A stretch of DNA of 64,000 bases from positions 41,978-105,977 of the forward strand of contig NZ_JADLJS010000017.1 of NCBI RefSeq assembly GCF_015680405.1. The letters are read 5' to 3'. This document shows, in pieces, positions 62,072 through 64,000 of the stretch. The position numbers and the translations under genes are program-made. Position 1 is the first letter of the stretch, and every line of letters starts with the position of its first letter. The notes below the pieces were generated by a model. The model searched no databases. It was not told where the DNA came from and worked only from the letters and a program-made list of their open reading frames with translations. Source of the DNA: Pseudomonas pudica. GTDB taxonomy: Bacteria; Pseudomonadota; Gammaproteobacteria; Pseudomonadales; Pseudomonadaceae.

Positions 62072-62383
62072 CCCCGGGACCACGCCAGCGCGTCGTCGCC
62101 CGGCCAGCCCGGGCGCGGTCGATCTTTACTGTCTGGCCGAAGGTGAAATGGAATTACACAAATTTCATACGACCGTTTGAAAAGAAGCGAAGCGGTTTTT
62201 TGCTTAATTTTTTGCCGGTTTTCGCCAGGTTTCGCGCGTTTTAGCGGACATTTCCCTGCCTCGACGTCGCGCCGTGCACATAACGCTCCCGAAAGGAAGA
62301 TTGCCGTCGGTCTGTCGCAGATGCATCGATTGCCAAGGTTTTCTGGCATAATCCCGCCCCCCTAAGACCGCCAGACAACCTTC
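62072..62383. promoter_or_regulatory. intergenic region before the PiT transporter
   Basis: This 312-base gap has no gene. A hairpin with T run at 62172-62201 ends the upstream transcript. TGG-CATAAT (62344-62352) is a plausible extended -10 for the transporter. Confidence 0.5.
62172..62201 (+). terminator. terminator of the 66-residue gene
   Basis: ACCGTTT and AAGCGGT pair with one wobble across an 11-base loop, followed by six T. Confidence 0.7.
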
Positions 62384-63856
62384 ATGATCGAATTATTCAG
62401 CGGACTGGATGCCTGGGTGTTGGTGAGCCTGCTGCTCGCCTTGACCTTCGTGCTCGCCTTCGAGTTCATCAATGGCTTTCATGACACCGCCAACGCGGTA
62501 GCTACCGTCATCTATACCAAAGCCATGCCGCCGCACCTCGCCGTGTTCTTTTCCGGCGTGTTCAACTTCCTTGGCGTTCTGCTCGGCGGTGTCGGGGTGG
62601 CCTATGCCATCGTGCACCTGCTGCCGGTAGAGCTGCTGATCAACGTGAACACCGGACACGGCCTGGCCATGGTCTTCTCGCTGCTGGCTGCGGCCATCAC
62701 CTGGAACCTGGGCACCTGGTACTTCGGTATCCCCGCCTCCAGCTCGCACACGCTGATCGGCTCCATTCTCGGCGTCGGCCTGGCCAATGCCCTGATCAAC
62801 GACATCCCGCTGGGCGACGGTGTCAACTGGCAGAAGGCGATCGACATCGCCATGTCGCTGGTGGTCTCGCCGATGGCCGGCTTCGCCGTTGCCGCACTGG
62901 TACTGATCGGCCTGAAGTGGTGGCGCCCGCTGTCGAAGATGCACAAGACCCCCGAGCAACGCCGCAAGCTCGACGACAAGAAGCACCCGCCGTTCTGGAA
63001 CCGCCTGGTACTGGTGGTTTCGGCCATGGGCGTAAGCTTCGTGCACGGCTCCAACGACGGCCAGAAAGGTATCGGCCTGATCATGCTGGTACTGATCGGC
63101 ATCGTCCCGGCCAAGTTCGTCCTCGACCTGAACAGCACCACCTACCAGATCGAGCGTACCCGCGACGCCACACTGCACATGAGCCAGTTCTACCAGCGCA
63201 ACGCCGCCACCCTGGGCGAGTTCCTGGCGCTGGGCAAGGCCAAGGCCAGCGACCTGCCAGAGCAGTTCAGCTGCAACCCACAGCAGACCGAGCCGACCAT
63301 TGCCGCGCTGCAGTCCTCGCTGCAGGGCGTGACCGACTACCACAGCCTGAGTGCCGACAAGCGTGTCGAAGTGCGCCGTTACCTGCTGTGCCTGGACGAC
63401 ACGGCGAAGAAGGTTGGCAAGCTGCCAGGCCTGGAAGCCCGTGAAAAGGCCGACCTGGAAAAACTGCGCAAAGACCTGACCGCCACCACCGAGTATGCCC
63501 CGTTCTGGGTGATCGTGGCCGTCGCCCTGGCCCTGGGCCTGGGTACCATGGTCGGCTGGAAGCGCGTGGTACTGACCGTTGGCGAGAAGATCGGCAAGCA
63601 GGGCATGACCTATGCCCAGGGCATGTCCGCGCAGATCACCGCGGCTTGCGCCATCGGCATGGCCAACATCTTCGCCCTGCCGGTATCGACCACCCACGTG
63701 CTGTCGTCCGGTGTGGCCGGCACCATGGTCGCCAACAAGAGCGGCTTGCAAGGCGGCACCGTGAAGACCATCCTGCTGGCCTGGGTACTGACCCTGCCGA
63801 CATCGATGGGCCTGGCGGCCGGCCTGTTCTGGCTGGCGTCCAAAGCCATTGGCTGA
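62384..63856 (+). CDS. pitA: PiT family inorganic phosphate transporter
   Basis: This 490-residue polytopic membrane protein has the two PiT signatures: FEFINGFHDTANAVAT near residues 25-40 and VSFVHGSNDGQKGIGLIML in the middle. It also has a second-half repeat AQGMSAQITAACAIGMANIFALPVSTTHVLSSGVAGTM. A hydrophilic cytoplasmic loop of about 130 residues (about 255-385) separates the halves. It imports metal-phosphate with protons at low affinity. A terminator follows. Confidence 0.94.
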   Translation: MIELFSGLDAWVLVSLLLALTFVLAFEFINGFHDTANAVATVIYTKAMPPHLAVFFSGVFNFLGVLLGGVGVAYAIVHLLPVELLINVNTGHGLAMVFSLLAAAITWNLGTWYFGIPASSSHTLIGSILGVGLANALINDIPLGDGVNWQKAIDIAMSLVVSPMAGFAVAALVLIGLKWWRPLSKMHKTPEQRRKLDDKKHPPFWNRLVLVVSAMGVSFVHGSNDGQKGIGLIMLVLIGIVPAKFVLDLNSTTYQIERTRDATLHMSQFYQRNAATLGEFLALGKAKASDLPEQFSCNPQQTEPTIAALQSSLQGVTDYHSLSADKRVEVRRYLLCLDDTAKKVGKLPGLEAREKADLEKLRKDLTATTEYAPFWVIVAVALALGLGTMVGWKRVVLTVGEKIGKQGMTYAQGMSAQITAACAIGMANIFALPVSTTHVLSSGVAGTMVANKSGLQGGTVKTILLAWVLTLPTSMGLAAGLFWLASKAIG

Positions 63857-63876
63857 GTGATACCGCAACTAGAAGA

Positions 63877-63899
63877 AGGCGCCTGACGGGCGCCTTTTT
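63877..63899 (+). terminator. Rho-independent terminator of the PiT gene
   Basis: AGGCGCC-TGACG-GGCGCCT followed by TTTT. Confidence 0.93.
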
Positions 63900-63914
63900 C
63901 ATAGGTGTCATTCC

Positions 63915-64000
63915 TGTACCGGCCCTATCGCCGGCAAGCCAGCTCCCACAGGTATTGCACCGCCCGCAAGGCCTGTGCAGTACCTGTGGGAGCTGGCTTG
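63915..64000. repeat. REP pair, cut by the window end
   Basis: TGTACCGGCCCTATCGCCGG...CTCCCACAGG, then the inverted copy GTGGGAGCTGGCTTG, which runs off the window. Confidence 0.88.

Noticed and set aside
61951..62349. Minus-strand frame of 132 codons before the PiT gene
   Set aside because: It runs through the terminator hairpin and the promoter region, shows no family features and has no ribosome site.

Overview
The window is chromosomal DNA of a fluorescent pseudomonad, almost certainly of the Pseudomonas putida group. The evidence is high GC with strong third-position bias, a phaG gene, the ttgABC/ttgR solvent and drug efflux locus with its characteristic operator, a nearly complete protocatechuate (pca) cluster with PcaR, and frequent P. 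putida-type REP hairpins ending in CTCCCACAGG. I see no prophage, insertion sequence, integrase or CRISPR array.

Layout. 1-6.1 kb: a Tyr/Arg-rich lipoprotein, a CWC zinc-ribbon-like protein, an RsuA-type pseudouridine synthase, phaG (fatty-acid synthesis to mcl-PHA link), tRNA-Gly(CCC), a SulP-STAS transporter and a DUF4917 protein with SIR2-like motifs. 6.2-19.0 kb: a complete Tad/Flp pilus locus on the minus strand (flp, prepilin peptidase, an extra AAA+ ATPase, cpaB/rcpC, secretin rcpA, small lipoprotein, tadG, two TadE-like pseudopilins, cpaE/tadZ, cpaF/tadA, tadB, tadC, tadD). A divergent AraC-type regulator with a degenerate receiver domain (19.4-20.3 kb) lies upstream and probably controls it. 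20.3-24.8 kb: a methyltransferase, a TPM-domain protein and the beta-glucosidase BglX. 25.0-29.6 kb: a DctB/DctD two-component system followed by an alpha-ketoglutarate-type permease behind a clear sigma-54 promoter. 29.7-30.7 kb: a deletion scar joining two truncated gene starts, then a secreted protein built of 13-residue repeats.

30.8-41.4 kb holds dispersed metabolic genes and regulators: a flavin reductase-like protein, an ABM monooxygenase and AraC regulator flanking a 46-bp perfect palindrome, a ThDP decarboxylase with LysR, a NAD(P)-binding oxidoreductase, an MBL-fold protein with LysR, oxaloacetate decarboxylase and a DHA2 exporter. 41.6-48.3 kb is ttgR-ttgABC. 48.5-51.6 kb: a BenF-like porin, LysR and an Mpo1-like membrane protein. 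51.7-61.4 kb: pcaC, D, B, T, F, J, I, K and R, all on the minus strand. PcaR controls beta-ketoadipate catabolism, and its operator motif appears at three places. 61.4-63.9 kb: a candidate orphan small RNA divergent from pcaR, a 66-residue conserved-looking protein and the PiT phosphate transporter.

Functionally the window joins carbon scavenging (aromatics, C4/C5 dicarboxylates, glucosides), carbon storage, solvent and antibiotic extrusion, and surface attachment. The least explained items are the SIR2-like protein, the Tad locus with its added ATPase and non-canonical regulator, the tandem-repeat secreted protein, the long palindrome and the pcaR-linked small RNA.
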